A program made the position numbers and the translations under genes. Below are positions 1 through 10,697 of a stretch of 64,000 nucleotides of DNA, piece by piece (position 1 is the stretch's first letter; the number at the start of each line of letters is the position of its first letter). A model generated the notes under the pieces. The model had not been told where the DNA came from, ran no database searches, and worked only from the letters and a program-made list of their open reading frames with translations. Source of the DNA: Salvelinus alpinus. Taxonomy: Eukaryota > Chordata > Actinopteri > Salmoniformes > Salmonidae. Location: the NCBI RefSeq assembly GCF_045679555.1, contig NC_092090.1:31521288-31585287 (forward strand). The letters are read 5' to 3'.

Positions 1-45
1 TAAGTGTCCAACATGACATCTCCCATGTTGGATGTTTAAGGCATA

Positions 46-1620
46 CAGTACCGGTCAAAAGTTTGCACACACCTACTCATTCAAGGGTTTTTCTTTATTT
101 GGACTATTTTCTACATTGTAGAATAATAGTGAAGACATCAAAACTATGAAATAACACATATGGAATCATGCAGTAACCACAGCAGTGTTAAAAAAAATCT
201 AAATATATTTTATATTCCAGATTCTATAAAGTAGTCACCATTTGGCTTGATGACAGCTTTGCACACGCTTGACATTTTCTCAACCAGCTTCATAAGGTCA
301 CCTGGAATGCATTTCAATTAACAGTTGTGCTTTGTTAAAGTTAATTTGTCTAATTTTTTTCCTTCTTAATGCATTTGAGTCAATCAGTTGTGTTATGACA
401 AGGTAAGGGTGGTATACATAAGATAGCCCTATTTAGAAAAGACCAGGTCCATATAGCAGCAAGAACAGCTCAAATAAGCAAAGAGAAACGACAGTCCATC
501 ATTACTTTAAAACATGAAGTTCAGTCAATCAGGAACATTTCAAGAACTTTGAAAGTTTCTTCAAGTGCAGTCGCAAACACCATCAAGCACTATGATGAAA
601 CTGGCTCTCATGGTGACTGCCACAGGAATGGAAGACGCAGAGTTACCTCTACTGCAGACAATAAGTTCAATCGAGTCACCAGCCAAAATAAATGGTTCAC
701 AGAGTTCAAGTAACACAGATCTCAACATCAATTGTTCAGATGAGACAGCGTGAATCAGGCCTTGATGGTTGAATTGCTGCAAAGAAAGCACTACTGAAGG
801 ACACCAATAAGAAGAAAATACTTGCTGGGGCCAAGAAACATGAGCAATGGACATTAGACCGGTGGAAATGTGTCTTTTGGTCTGATAAATCCAAATTTTT
901 GATTTTTGGTTCCAATCGCCGTGAGATGCAGAGAAGGTGAACGGATGATCTCCGCATGTGTGGTTCCCACCGTGAAGCATGGCGGAGGAGGTGTGATGGT
1001 GTGGGGGTGCTTTGCTGGTGACACTGTCAGTGATGTATTTAGAATTCAAGGCACACTTAACCAGCATGGCTACCACAGCATTCCGCAGCGATACGCCATC
1101 CCTTCTGGTTTCCGCTTAGTGGGACTATGATTTGTTTTTTAACAGGACAATGACCCAACACACCTCCAGGCTGTGTAAGGGCTATTTGACCAAGAAGGAG
1201 ACTGATGAAGGGCTGCATCAGGTAACCTGGCCTCCACAATCACCCGACCTCAACCCAATTGAGATGGTTTGGGATGAGTTGAACCGCAGAGTGAAGTAAA
1301 AGCAGTCAACAAGTGCTCAGCATATGTGGGAACTCCTTCAAGACTGTTAGAAAAGTATTCCAGGTGAAGCTGGTTGAGAGAATGCCAAGAGTGTGCGACG
1401 CTGTCATCAAGGCAAATGGTGACTACTTTGAAGAATCTAAAATCGAAATAATAATTTCATTTGTTTTAAACATATTTAGATTTTTTGGGTTACTGCATGA
1501 TTCCATATGTGTTATTTCATAGTTTTGATGTCTTCATTTCTATTCTACAACGTAGAAAATAGTAAAAATAAAGAAAAACCATTGAATGAGTAGGTGTGTC
1601 CAAACATTTGACTGGTACTG
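46..1620 (+). mobile_element. Tc1/mariner-type DNA transposon, full length but inactive
   Basis: Two terminal inverted repeats of about 133 bp (46-178 and 1488-1620) match closely when one is reverse complemented, and TA dinucleotides flank both ends (44-45, 1621-1622), the target duplication expected of Tc1/mariner. The 1,575-bp length fits the family. A decayed transposase lies between the ends on the plus strand. Both ends and the duplication are preserved, so this is one insertion rather than a fragment. Seen: repeats, TA flanks and transposase remnants. Inferred: salmonid Tc1-like subfamily. Confidence 0.93.
470..1440 (+). pseudogene. Tc1-like DDE transposase pseudogene
   Basis: Transposase-like sequence is scattered over all three plus-strand frames with several stops and frameshifts. 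A helix-turn-helix-like N-terminal part lies near 490-610. A WSDKSKF segment near 870-900 carries the probable first catalytic Asp. The motif [12 protein letters not shown] lies at 978-1015, a QDNDP segment near 1143 and a DLNPIEMVWDEL segment near 1247-1280. The order Asp, Asp, Glu fits the DDE superfamily. No open frame spans the gene, so it cannot make an active enzyme. The short ORFs on either strand here are by-products. Confidence 0.9.
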
Positions 1621-1622
1621 TA

Positions 1623-2253
1623 TCAAAGAACACCCTCTGCTACAACTTATTGCAATGTAACACTTTTCTAAGCCAGACCTCTGATCTGTCTGCTGTGTCT
1701 GTCTATTGCCCTCTATCATAGAGGATCAGCCATCTGTGGGGATAGTGAAGTCAGAGCACAGCAGCAATCAGTCCCTCTCATCTTGGCTCCTGCCTCTGGT
1801 GTTCTCCTCTTTCTCTCTCTCCATCGTTCCTCCCCTCTGACCTTCCTCTGATCTCTCTGGCTCTTTTTGAGTCTGTCTTGCCTCTTCTGCTCTGCTGGAT
1901 CTGTAGAGCATCAACCACTGGCTGGAGTAGTGGAGAGAGAGGGAGAGCGCGAGCGAAACAGAGTGAGAAAAAGCAGGGAAAGAGATATAGAGTTAGAGCA
2001 GAAAGAGGACAATAGTAGAGAGGGAAACTGGCAAATCTCATCAGCCCCCCTATTAGGATTAATTTCCTCCACACCTGGCTTTTGGGGATGAATGGGTGTT
2101 ATTAAGTTCTCTGCTCTGTACTCCCTCTCCCGCGCTGACTGATGCTCTTCCTTTTTTTCTCCTTCATTCTCCATCCCTCTCTTTCTCTTCCTCTCTCTCC
2201 CCACTTTCATTCTATCTCTCCCTCTCATTCACTCTCTCTCTGGATTTATTGAT
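1623..2253. other. Intergenic stretch with CT/GA-rich low-complexity tract
   Basis: No gene is supported. From about 1771 to 2245 the plus strand is dominated by TCTC and CCTC runs, with a purine-rich island around 1930-2030. It is a simple polypyrimidine/polypurine mirror-type tract. ORFs read across it encode only biased Arg/Glu or Ser/Leu-rich peptides. Confidence 0.6.
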
Positions 2254-2476
2254 CCTGAGTGGTGCAGCGGTCTAAGACACTTTATCGCAGTGCTAGAGGC
2301 ATCACTACAGACCCGCGTTCAATCCTGGGCTGTATCACAACTGGCCCATAGGGCAGCGCAGAATTGGCCCAGTGTTGGGGGAAGGTTTGGCCGGGGTAGG
2401 CCGTTATTGTAAATAAGAATTTGTTCTTACCTGACTGGCCTAGTTAAATAAAGGTTAAATAAAAGTAAAATAAAAA
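2254..2476 (+). mobile_element. tRNA-derived SINE (salmonid type)
   Basis: The 5' part, GAGTGGTGCAGCGGTCTAAG, resembles box A of a tRNA (closest to tRNA-Leu), and GTTCAATCC near 2319 resembles box B. A tRNA-unrelated body follows, then the tail AATTTGTTCTTACCTGACTG-GCCTAGTTAAATAAAGG and an A-rich end with TAAA repeats. This layout is typical of SINEs whose 3' tail is shared with a partner LINE. A second copy lies at 12988-13200. Confidence 0.85.
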
Positions 2477-2702
2477 TTGCCCATTGTGTCTGTGCTGTTC
2501 AAATGGCCACTGTGAGGTTCTCCAAGCAGCTGTTAGAAAGTGGAGCAGTCAGCAGGATCTGGCCTGCCTCTCTCGATCCCCAGCTTCCATGACTTCTCTT
2601 TCCTCTCTCCCTCCATCTCCTCTTGTACTTTCCTCTTCTCCTCTTTCTTTTCCCTTCTTATTTCCCCCAAACTGATAGATTGCACACTTCTCTCTGTCCC
2701 TG
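2477..2702. other. Short unassigned intergenic sequence
   Basis: No gene or recognisable element. A second C/T-rich patch (about 2590-2690) continues the compositional bias seen before the SINE. Confidence 0.4.
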
Positions 2703-2706
2703 TTAA

Positions 2707-4531
2707 AACTTCTTCTTAATAGGGGGCGCTGTTTTCACTTTGGAAAAAAATCGTGCCCAAATTAAACGTCCTCGTACTCTGTTCTAGATCACACAATATG
2801 CATATTAGTATTACTATTGGATAGAAAACACTCTGAAGTTTCTAAAACTGTTTGAATTATATCTGTGAGTAAAACAGAACTCATTTGGCAGCAAACTTCC
2901 AAACAGGAAGTGAAAATTCTGAAAATGGGGCTCTGTGTCAGGGCCTGCCTATTCAACTGGCTTATATTTATGGATCTGTATGCACTTCATACACCTTCCA
3001 CTAGATGTCAACAGGCAGTAGAAGGTTGAATGGGGTGTCTAGCTTGATGTGAGGCCGAATGAGAGCTTTTGGAGTGACAGGTCCGCTCTTTTGTCAGTTT
3101 TCAACTGCGCACAGGGGAACTCCACATTGTGTTCAGAAATGCGTTACGTATACACAACGAAATGCTCCGGCTCTGATTTTATTGGATACATATGAGAAAA
3201 ACATCATAAAGTAGGATTTTCAACCGAGTTTGACCAGTTTATTCGACGTTTATTTGGGAATTTGGGAATTTTTTGTTCCATGCGCCAAGAGTTCTTGGAC
3301 ATGTGCGCTCCACTTGGCTAGCCAAAGTTGCTAATTCGACAGAAGAAATGGACATTCTAAAACAAAACAACAATTTATTCTGGAACTAGGAGTCCTTGCA
3401 CAACATTCTGATGGAAGATCATCAAAAGTAAGAGAATATTTATGATGTTATTTCGTATTTTTGTGGAATATGTTGGCTCCAACAAGGCGGAGAATAGGTG
3501 AGCGCTGTCTCACAATATTGCATGCTGTATGTTGTACTAAAGTTTTTTTTTAAAAATCTAACACAGCGGTTACAATAAGAACCAGTGTATCTTTCATTTG
3601 CTGCACAACATGTATTTTTTAGTAAAGTTTATGATGAGTTCTTTGGTTAGATTACGTGACTGTCCAAAATATCTCCGGACAATTTGGTGCATCATGGCTA
3701 CATATTCACAATGTAAAACCAGGATTTGTACCTCTAAATATGCACATTTTCGAACAAAACATTAATGTATTGTATAACATGATGTTATAAGACTGTCATC
3801 TGATGAAGATGTCCAAAGGTTAGTGATTCATTTTATCTCTATTTCTGGGTTTTGTGAAAGCTATGTTGGCGGTGAATAAATGGCGTGTGTTTGGCTATTG
3901 TGGTGAGCTAATATAAATATATATTGTGTTTTTGCTGAAAAACACTTAAAAAATCGGAAATATTGGCTGGATTCACAAGATGTTTATCTTTCATTTGCTG
4001 CACACCATGTATTTTTCATAAATGTTTTATGATGAGTATTTATGTATTTCACGTTGCTCTCTGTAACTATTCTGGCTGTTTTGGTGCTATTTGTGATGGT
4101 GGCTGCAACGTAAAACTACGATTTATACCTCAAATATGCACATTTTCGAACAAAACATAAATGTATTGTATAACATGATGTTTTAAGACTGTCATCTGAT
4201 GAAGTTGTTCAAGGTTAGTGATTAATTTTATCTCTATTTGTGGGTTTTGTGAAAGCTACCTATGCGGTGGAAACATGGTGAAAACATGGCGTTGTGTGTT
4301 TGGCTATTGTGGTGAGCTAATATAAATATATATTGTGTTTCCGCTGTAACACATTTTAAAAATCAGAAATGATGGCTGGATTCACAAGATGTTGATCTTT
4401 CATTTGCTGTATTGGACTTGTGATTTCATGAAATTATATTATATGATATCCCTGTCGCGTTAGGCTAGGCTATGCTGGTCAGCTTTTTTGATGAGGAGGA
4501 TCCCGGATCCGGGAGGGTGACTCGTTAGAGG
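2707..4531. mobile_element. TTAA-flanked non-autonomous element (probable)
   Basis: A 1,825-bp block is bounded by TTAA on each side (2703-2706 and 4532-4535). Its ends are only weakly inverted (AACTTCTT on the left, CCTCTAACGAG as the reverse complement of the right). The interior is AT-rich and non-coding and carries an internal tandem duplication described separately. I recognise the right end (GATCCCGGATCCGGGAGGG) as a common salmonid dispersed repeat. TTAA targets are used by piggyBac-type transposons, but no transposase is present, so the class is an inference. Confidence 0.5.
3591..4410. repeat. Internal tandem duplication, about 400-bp unit, two copies plus start of a third
   Basis: The segment starting CTTTCATTTGCTGCACA recurs at 3591, 3988 and, as a short start only, 4397. 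This gives units of 397 and 409 bp. Landmarks repeat in order within each unit: ATATGCACATTTTCGAACAA, ATGATGTT, GACTGTCATCTGATGAAG, TTTTGTGAAAGCTA, GGTGAGCTAATATAAATATA, GGCTGGATTCACAAGATG. Copy 2 has diverged by substitutions and small indels. Confidence 0.85.
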
Positions 4532-4535
4532 TTAA

Positions 4536-4860
4536 AAAGTGTTCTACAGCATTTGGTCCTGCCTTTTCCCAGCATCATAGTCAAGCTTAGATGGAGCACT
4601 GAAAGCTGAGTTTCAGAATTCCACCACTTCACAGTATGAATGGAAAAAAATATCCAGCCTTTACACTCCATAGAGAACAACGGTGCTGTCAATCATTTTC
4701 TTAATGATTCAGTCTCAAGGATACTTGCAGTTTATTTCCTATGTGTTCTCATTAAAAGGTTTCCCTAGGCCCGCTCCACACCTCCAGCTTCCCCTCCTCC
4801 GAATAAATGATTTGTATTTAGAACCTTATGCCACAGGATCTGTGTCCCTAAACCGGGACA
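4536..4860. other. Intergenic, no feature seen
   Basis: AT-leaning single-copy-looking sequence between two mobile elements. Short ORFs give no recognisable protein. Confidence 0.4.
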
Positions 4861-7032
4861 GCTCAAATCAAATCAAATCAAATTTTATTGGTCACATACA
4901 CATGGTTAGCAGATGTTAATGCTAGTGTAGTGAAATGCTTGTGCTTATAGTTCCGACAGTGCAGTAATATCTAACAAGTAATTTAACAATTTCACAACAA
5001 CTACCTTATACACACAAGTGTAAAGGAATGAATAAGAATATGTATATATAAATATATGGATGAGCGAAGGCCGTGCGGCATAGGCAAGATGCAGTAGATG
5101 GTATAGAGTACAATATATACATATGAGATGAGTAATGTAGGGTATGTAAACATTATATAAAGTGGCATTGTTTAAAGTGACTAGTGATACATTTATTACA
5201 TCCAATTTTGTATTACTAAAGTGGCTAGAGATTTGAGTCAGTATGTTGGCAGCAGCCACTCAATGTTAGTGATGGCTGTTCAACAGTCTGATGGCCTTGA
5301 GATAGAAGCTGTTTTTCAGTCTCTCGGTCCCAGCTTTGATGCACCTGTACTGACCTCGCCTTCTGGATGATAACGGGGTGAACAGGCAGTGGCTCGGGTG
5401 GTTGTTGTGCTTGATGATCTTTTTGGCCTTCCTGTGACATCGGGTGGTGTAGGTGTCCTGGAGGGCAGGTAGTTTCCCCCCGCTGATGCGTTGTGCAGAC
5501 CTCACTACCCTCTGGAGAGCCTTACAGTTGTGGGCGGAGCAGTTGCCATACCAGGCGGTGAAACAGCCCGACAGGATGCTCTCGATTGTGCATCTGTAAA
5601 AGTTTGTGAGTATTTTCTGTGACAAGCCACATTTATTCAGCTTCCTGTGGTTGAGTGGGAGGTTATTTTCCTGACACCACACTCCGAGGGGCCTCACCTC
5701 CTCCCTGTAGGCCGTCTCGTCGTTGTTGGTAATCAAGCATACCACTGTAGTGACGTCTGCAAACTTGTTGATTGAGTTGGAGGCGTGCATGGCCACGCAG
5801 TCATGGGTGAACAGGGAGTACAGGATAGGGCTGAGAACGCACCCTTGTGGGGCCCCAGTGTTGAGGATCAGCGGGGTGGAGATGTTATTTCCTACCCTCA
5901 CCACCTGGGGGCAGCCCGTCAGAAAGTCCAGGATCCAGTTGCACAGGGGGGCGGGGGGGGGGGGGGGGGTCGAGACCCAGGGTCGAGTTTGGAGGGTACT
6001 ATAGTGTTAAATGCTTAGCTGTAATAGATGAACAACATTCTTACATAGGTATTCCTCTCGTCCAGATAGGTTAGAGCAGTGTGCAGTGTGATTGCGATTG
6101 CGTCGTCTGTGGACCTATTGGGGTGGTAAGCAAAGTGGGTCTAGGGTGTCAGGTAGGGTGGAGGTGATATGATCCTTGAATAGTCTCTCAAAGCACTTCA
6201 TGACGACGGAAGTGAGTGCTACGGGGCGATAGTCGTTTAGCTCAGTTACCTTAGCTTTCTTGCGAACAGGAACAATGGTGGCCTTCTTGAAGCATGTGGC
6301 AACAGCAGACTGGGATAGGGATTGATTGAATATGTCCGTAAACACACCAGCCAGCTGGTCTGCGCATGTCTGAGGACGCAGCTAGTGATGCCGTCTTGGC
6401 CAGTAGCCTTGCGAGGGTTAACACGTTTAAATGTTTTACTCACGTTAGCTGCAGTGAAGGAGATAGCACATGTTTTGGTAGCGGGGCCTGTCAGTGGCAC
6501 TGTATTGTCCTCAAAGCGAGCAAAGAAGTTGTTTAGTTTGTCTGGGAGCAAGACGTCAGTGTCCACGACGGGGCTCATTTTCTTTTTGTAATCCGTGATT
6601 GACTGTTGACCCTGCCACATACGTCTCGTGTCTGAGCTGTTGAATTGCGACTCTACTTTCTCTCTATACTGATGCTTAGCTTGTTTGATTGCGAATGCTA
6701 CCATCAATCCACGGTTTCTGGTTGGGGAAGGTTTTAATAGTCACCGTGGGTACAACATCACCGATGCACTTGCTAATAAACTCCCTCACCGAATCAGCGT
6801 ATACATCAATGTTGTTGTCTGAGGCTATCTGGAACATATCCCAGTCCACATGACCAAAGCAATCTTGAAGCGTGGAATCAGATTGGTCGGTCCAGCATTG
6901 AACCGGCCTGAGCACGGGTGTCTCCTGTTTAAGTTTCTGTTTATAGGCTGGGAGCAAAAAAATGGAGTCGTGGTCAGATTTTCTAAAAGGATATTGTTGC
7001 TCAATATATAATGTGACTAGAAATGTTGTAAT
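4861..7032 (-). mobile_element. 5'-truncated non-LTR retrotransposon (Rex1/CR1-like LINE)
   Basis: On the minus strand the element starts inside its coding region near 7032 and ends at a 3' tail of AAATC-type pentamer repeats (4865-4885 as read on plus). Coding fragments read reverse transcriptase: [12 protein letters not shown] at about 5825-5862 and the FAD motif at about 5755-5763, then a conserved C-terminal part ending near 5266. Upstream fragments (6115-7035) match the N-terminal fingers and the region before RT. The endonuclease is missing. Family assignment to Rex1-like LINEs is from resemblance and would need a repeat-library search. Confidence 0.85.
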
Positions 7033-7035
7033 CAA
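5266..7035 (-). pseudogene. LINE reverse transcriptase pseudogene
   Basis: At least four minus-strand frame segments (6676-7035, 6246-6707, 6115-6345, 5266-5904) together encode most of a reverse transcriptase, but they are separated by frameshifts. Recognisable pieces are NPRKATGQDGI near 6401-6433, [19 protein letters not shown] near 6180-6240, APQGCVLSP, and the catalytic box at 5752-5763, where the usual FADD reads FADV. A G-run of 17 bases at 5953-5969 sits at one frame break. The element cannot be autonomous. Confidence 0.85.
5946..5969 (+). repeat. Poly-G tract inside LINE relic
   Basis: Six G, one C and then 17 consecutive G residues. It breaks the LINE reading frame on the minus strand (a poly-C there). 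Homopolymer length may be unstable or mis-sequenced. Confidence 0.9.
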
Positions 7036-7912
7036 CAGCCAACTTTCCGGGACTTAGACATGTCTTATATGGGTAGAAAGCTTACATTCTTGTTAATCTA
7101 ACTGCAGTGTCCAATTTACAGTAGCTATTACAGACAAATAATACCATGCTATTGTTTGAGGATAGTGCACAACAACAAAACACTTTTATCACGGCAACTG
7201 GTTTGATACATTCACCTCTGAATGTAAATAATGTACTTACATTCAGGAATCTTGCTCTGATTTGTCATCCTGAGGGTCCCAGTGATAAAATGTAGTGTAG
7301 TTTTGTTTGAAAAAATCTATTTTTATATTCATATGTAGGAACTGGGTTCTACAGTTTGACCACACAGCTGTCTCTGGCTCCACACCCACCCCACCCAGCC
7401 ATTTAGATATGTGAAGGTTAGTGTATTTTCTATAGGGAAGCAAATGATCCATCATGTATGACATTCTTGGGAGTGTGTAAACTTAATTTTTTTATTATCA
7501 TAGAATTTTTATATGTAATTCGGCACATTTGGGCAAACTCCTGGCCGTCTTGATACAAAGTTTAATTATTCACTGGATTGGTCTGAAACTTTGCACACAC
7601 ACTGTTGCCATCTTTTGGACAACATCTAAATTGCCCCTAGGATCATATCTCAATGTATGACCCTTCTTGCATTTCAAAGATGAGATGAAAAATAAATATT
7701 AAACCCATGTTTTTTTGCTTGTATTATCTTTTACCAGATCTAATGTGTTATATTCTCCGAAATTAATTTCACATTTCCACAAACTTGAAAGTGTTTCCTT
7801 TCAAATAGTATCAAGAATATGCATATCCTTGCTTCAGTTCCTGAGCGACAGGCAGTTAGATTTGGGTATGTCATTTTAGGCGAACATTGAAAAAAAGGGT
7901 CTGATCCTTATT
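7036..7912. repeat. Probable dispersed non-coding repeat
   Basis: AT-rich, non-coding, no tRNA or transposase signature. Segments such as AACAGCCAACTTTCCGGGAC at the start and GGTATGTCATTTTAGGCGAA near the end look like a dispersed repeat I associate with salmonid genomes, but I cannot show a second copy in this window. It may be the sequence into which the adjacent LINE inserted. Confidence 0.35.
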
Positions 7913-8114
7913 AAATTGGAAGTGAACACTTTGAAAAAGCTCAAAGCTGTCTTACTAGATCAAAACACACTTCATCACTATGTTGATACACGAACTGAAA
8001 ATAAAACAGCTAATTGTTTTACAAGTTTTAACTTAGGGTTAGGGTTCTGCTGCTTTGCACCACCATCCTTCTCCAATTTTTGGAGGGGAAAGAGTGAGTG
8101 AAAGCCAGAGACCC

Positions 8115-9000
8115 TTATTGAATACATAAATCACTTCCTGGTTGGGAGCTGTGTTGTTTCACTGCTAATGGATCTCTTTCACAACACTGTAAATCAATAC
8201 ATACACACCGAGACACACGATTAGGCTTGGCTGGCAGTCTGCGTTCCAATTCATCCCAAAGGTGTTTGAAGGGGTTTAGGTCATGGCTCTGTGCAGGCCA
8301 GTCATGTACTTCCACATCGATCATGACAAACTATTTCTGTATGGACCTTGCTTTGTGCACTGGGGTATTGTTTTGCTGAAACAAACTGTTGCCACAAAGT
8401 TGGGAGCACAGAATCATCTAGAATGTCATTGTATGCTGTAGCATTAAGATTTCCATTCATTGGAACTAAGGGGCCTAGCCCAAACCATCAAAAACATGCC
8501 CCAGACCCTTATTTCTCCTCCACCAAACTTTACAGTGGGCACTATGCATTTGGGCAGGTAGCATTCTCCTGGCATCCGCCAAACCCATATTCGTCTGTCA
8601 GACTGCCAGATGGTGAAGCGTGTTTCATCACTACAGAGAACGCATTTCCACTGCTCCAGAGCCCAATGGGGGCGAGCTTTACACCACTCCAGCCAACGCT
8701 TGGCATTGCGAATGGTAATCTTAGACTTCTGTGTGGCTGCTTGGCCATGGAAACACATTTCATGAAGCTCCTGATGAACAGTTATTGTGCTGACTTTGCT
8801 TCCAGACGCAGTTTGGGACTAGGTACTGAGTTTGCAACCGAGGACAGACTTCAGCACTCGGCGGTCCCGTTCTCTGAGCTTGTGTAGCCTACCCCTTCGT
8901 GGCTGAGCCGTTGATGCTCCTAGATGTTTCCACTTCACAATAACAGCACTTACAGTTGACCGGGGCAGCTCTAGCAGAGCAGAAATTTAATGAACTGACT
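8115..9000 (-). pseudogene. Tc1-like transposase pseudogene (second subfamily)
   Basis: The longest intact segment, 8444-8758 minus, carries ALEQWKCVLCSDETRFTIW followed by IWVWRMPGE and IVPTVKFGGGE, the order seen in Tc1 DDE transposases: WSDE-type first Asp, then the glycine-rich strand. A downstream frame (8115-8324 minus) carries DWPAQSHDLNPFKHLWDELE, the third catalytic region. Frames are broken between them and upstream, and the usual GGGGIMVWG reads GGGEIRVWG. Not functional. Confidence 0.88.
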
Positions 9001-9196
9001 TTTGGAAAGGTGGCATCCTATGACAGTGCCACGTTGAAAGTCACTGATTTCTTCAGTACAGGCCATTCTACTGCCAATGTTTGTCTATGGAGATTGCATG
9101 GCACGTTGCTCAATTTCATACACCTATCAGCAATAGCCTAATCCACTAATTTGAAGTGGTGTCCACATAATTTTGCTGATGTAATGTATACTGTAT
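8150..9196 (-). mobile_element. Tc1-like transposon relic, 3' end missing
   Basis: Read on the minus strand the element begins near 9196 with a terminal-repeat-like AT-rich end (…TTATGTGGACACCACTTC…) and continues through a decayed transposase to about 8150. No matching right-hand terminal repeat is visible, so the distal end is truncated. The subfamily differs from the elements at 46-1620 and 12501-13910. Confidence 0.8.
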
Positions 9197-9454
9197 ATGG
9201 ACATAGTTTAGTGCCTAAAATAAGGGGATAAATACATGTAAAAAAAATATATACTGTATATAGTTTATTTCTTATGTATCTCAGGTATAGGACAGACACT
9301 TTAGAACAAACTTCCTTTGGATTTTTTTGGGATCTGTTGTTCCATGTTTCATCCCATAATTTTTGTATAGATTTTTTTTCGTACCTTAAGGGGTCTTAAA
9401 ATTAAAAATCAAATAGCTAAATGATCCTTGGTATGGCGATCTTAAAAATGTTTT

Positions 9455-10017
9455 GTCACCAAAGCCCCATATACTACCCACCACTGCAACCTGTATGCTC
9501 TCGTTGGCTGTCCCTCGCTTCATACTCGTCGACAAACCCACTGGCTCCAGGTCATCTACAAGTCTCTGCTAGGTAAAGCCCTGCCTTATCTCAGCTCACT
9601 GGTCACCATAGCAGCACCCACCCGTAGCACGCACTCCAGCAGGTATATCTCACTGGTCACCCCCAAAGCCGAATCTTCCTTTGGCCGCCTCTCCTTCCAG
9701 TTCTCTGCTGCCAGTGATTGGAACGAACTGCAAACATCTCATGCCAGCAGCATACCACCCTGCATAGCACTGCTGGCTTGCTTCTGAAGCTAAGCAGGGT
9801 TGGTCCTGGTCAGTCCCTGGATGGGAGACCAGATGCTGCTGGAAGTGGTGTTGGAGGGCCAGTAGGAGGCACTCTTTCCTCTGGTCTAAACAATATCCCA
9901 ATGCCCCAGGGCAGTGATTGGGGACACTGTCCTGTATAGGGTGCCGTCTTTCGGGTGGGACGTTAAACGGGTGTCCTGACTCTCTGAGGTCATTAAAGAT
10001 CCCATGGCACTTATCGT

Positions 10018-10051
<34 letters not shown>

Positions 10052-10697
10052 AATTCCCAATCTGGCCCTCAAACCATCATGGTCACCTAATAATCCCCAG
10101 TTTACAATTGGCTCATTCATCCCCCTCCTCTCCCCTGTAACTATTCCCCAGGTCGTTGCTGCAAATGAGAATGTGTTCTCAGTCAACTTACCTGGTAAAA
10201 TAACGGTAAAATAAAATAAAAATCTCTGAAGCTGGAGACTCTTACTACCCTCACTAGCTTTAAGCACTAGCTGTCAGAGCAGCTCCCAGATCACTGCACC
10301 TGTATATAGCTCATCTGTAAATAGCCCATCCAATCTACCTCATCCCCATACTGTATTAATTTATTTATCTTGCTCCTTTGCACCCCAGTATCTCTAATTG
10401 CACATTCATCTTCTGCACACCCTACCATTCCAGTGTTTAATTGCTATATTGTAATTACTTCGCCCCCATGGCCTATTAATTGCCTTACCTCAGTTATCCT
10501 ACCTCATTTGCACATGCTGTATATAGATTTTTCTACGGTATTATTGATTGTATGTTTGTTTATTCCATGTGTAACTCTGTGTTGTTGTATGTGTCGAACT
10601 GCTTTACTTTATACGGGCCAGGTCGCAGTTGCAAATGAGAACTTGTTCTCAACTAGCCTACCTGGTTAAATAAAGGTGAAATAAAATAAATAAATAC
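9455..10697 (+). mobile_element. L2-type LINE 3' portion, interrupted by a SINE
   Basis: Plus-strand translation of 9470-9735 gives the C-terminal end of an L2-like ORF2, including WLQVIYKSLLGKALPYLSSL and SFGRLSFQFSAASDWNELQ. The sequence is broken at 9740 by a 5S-type SINE and resumes at 10221 with CTCTGAAGCTGGAGACTCTT. It then runs through a 3' UTR to the tail TTGTTCTCAACTAGCCTACC-TGGTTAAATAAAGGTGAAAT. The 5' part is absent. The reading frame carries mutations. Confidence 0.8.
9741..10217 (+). mobile_element. 5S-rRNA-derived SINE nested in L2-type LINE
   Basis: The head carries 5S rRNA internal sequence: CATACCACCCTG at 9751, GAAGCTAAGCAGGGTTGG at 9786 and a TGGATGGGAGACC block near 9820. 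These are the internal control region of 5S genes. A long unrelated body follows, then a tail (CAAATGAGAATGTGTTCTCA, CTTACCTGGTAAAATAACGG) that is a variant of the host LINE's own 3' tail. Imperfect flanking copies of about 9 bp (AAACATCTC at 9732, AAAAATCTC at 10218) fit a target duplication. This is the SINE3-like class. It is not a functional 5S gene. Confidence 0.85.

Noticed and set aside
561-1239. Minus-strand ORFs across the first Tc1 element
   Set aside because: They lie antisense to the recognisable transposase and show no domain.
1778-2228. Arg/Glu-rich and Ser/Leu-rich ORFs
   Set aside because: Products of the CT/GA-rich low-complexity tract.
2254-2330. A tRNA gene
   Set aside because: Box A and box B resemblance only; stems do not pair as a cloverleaf and the sequence continues into a SINE body.
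8033-8048. Telomere-like TTAGGGTTAGGG
   Set aside because: Only two units inside ordinary sequence; no array.
9741-9860. A functional 5S rRNA gene
   Set aside because: Only internal-control-region similarity, with insertions and substitutions and a SINE body and tail attached; no intact 120-nt 5S sequence.
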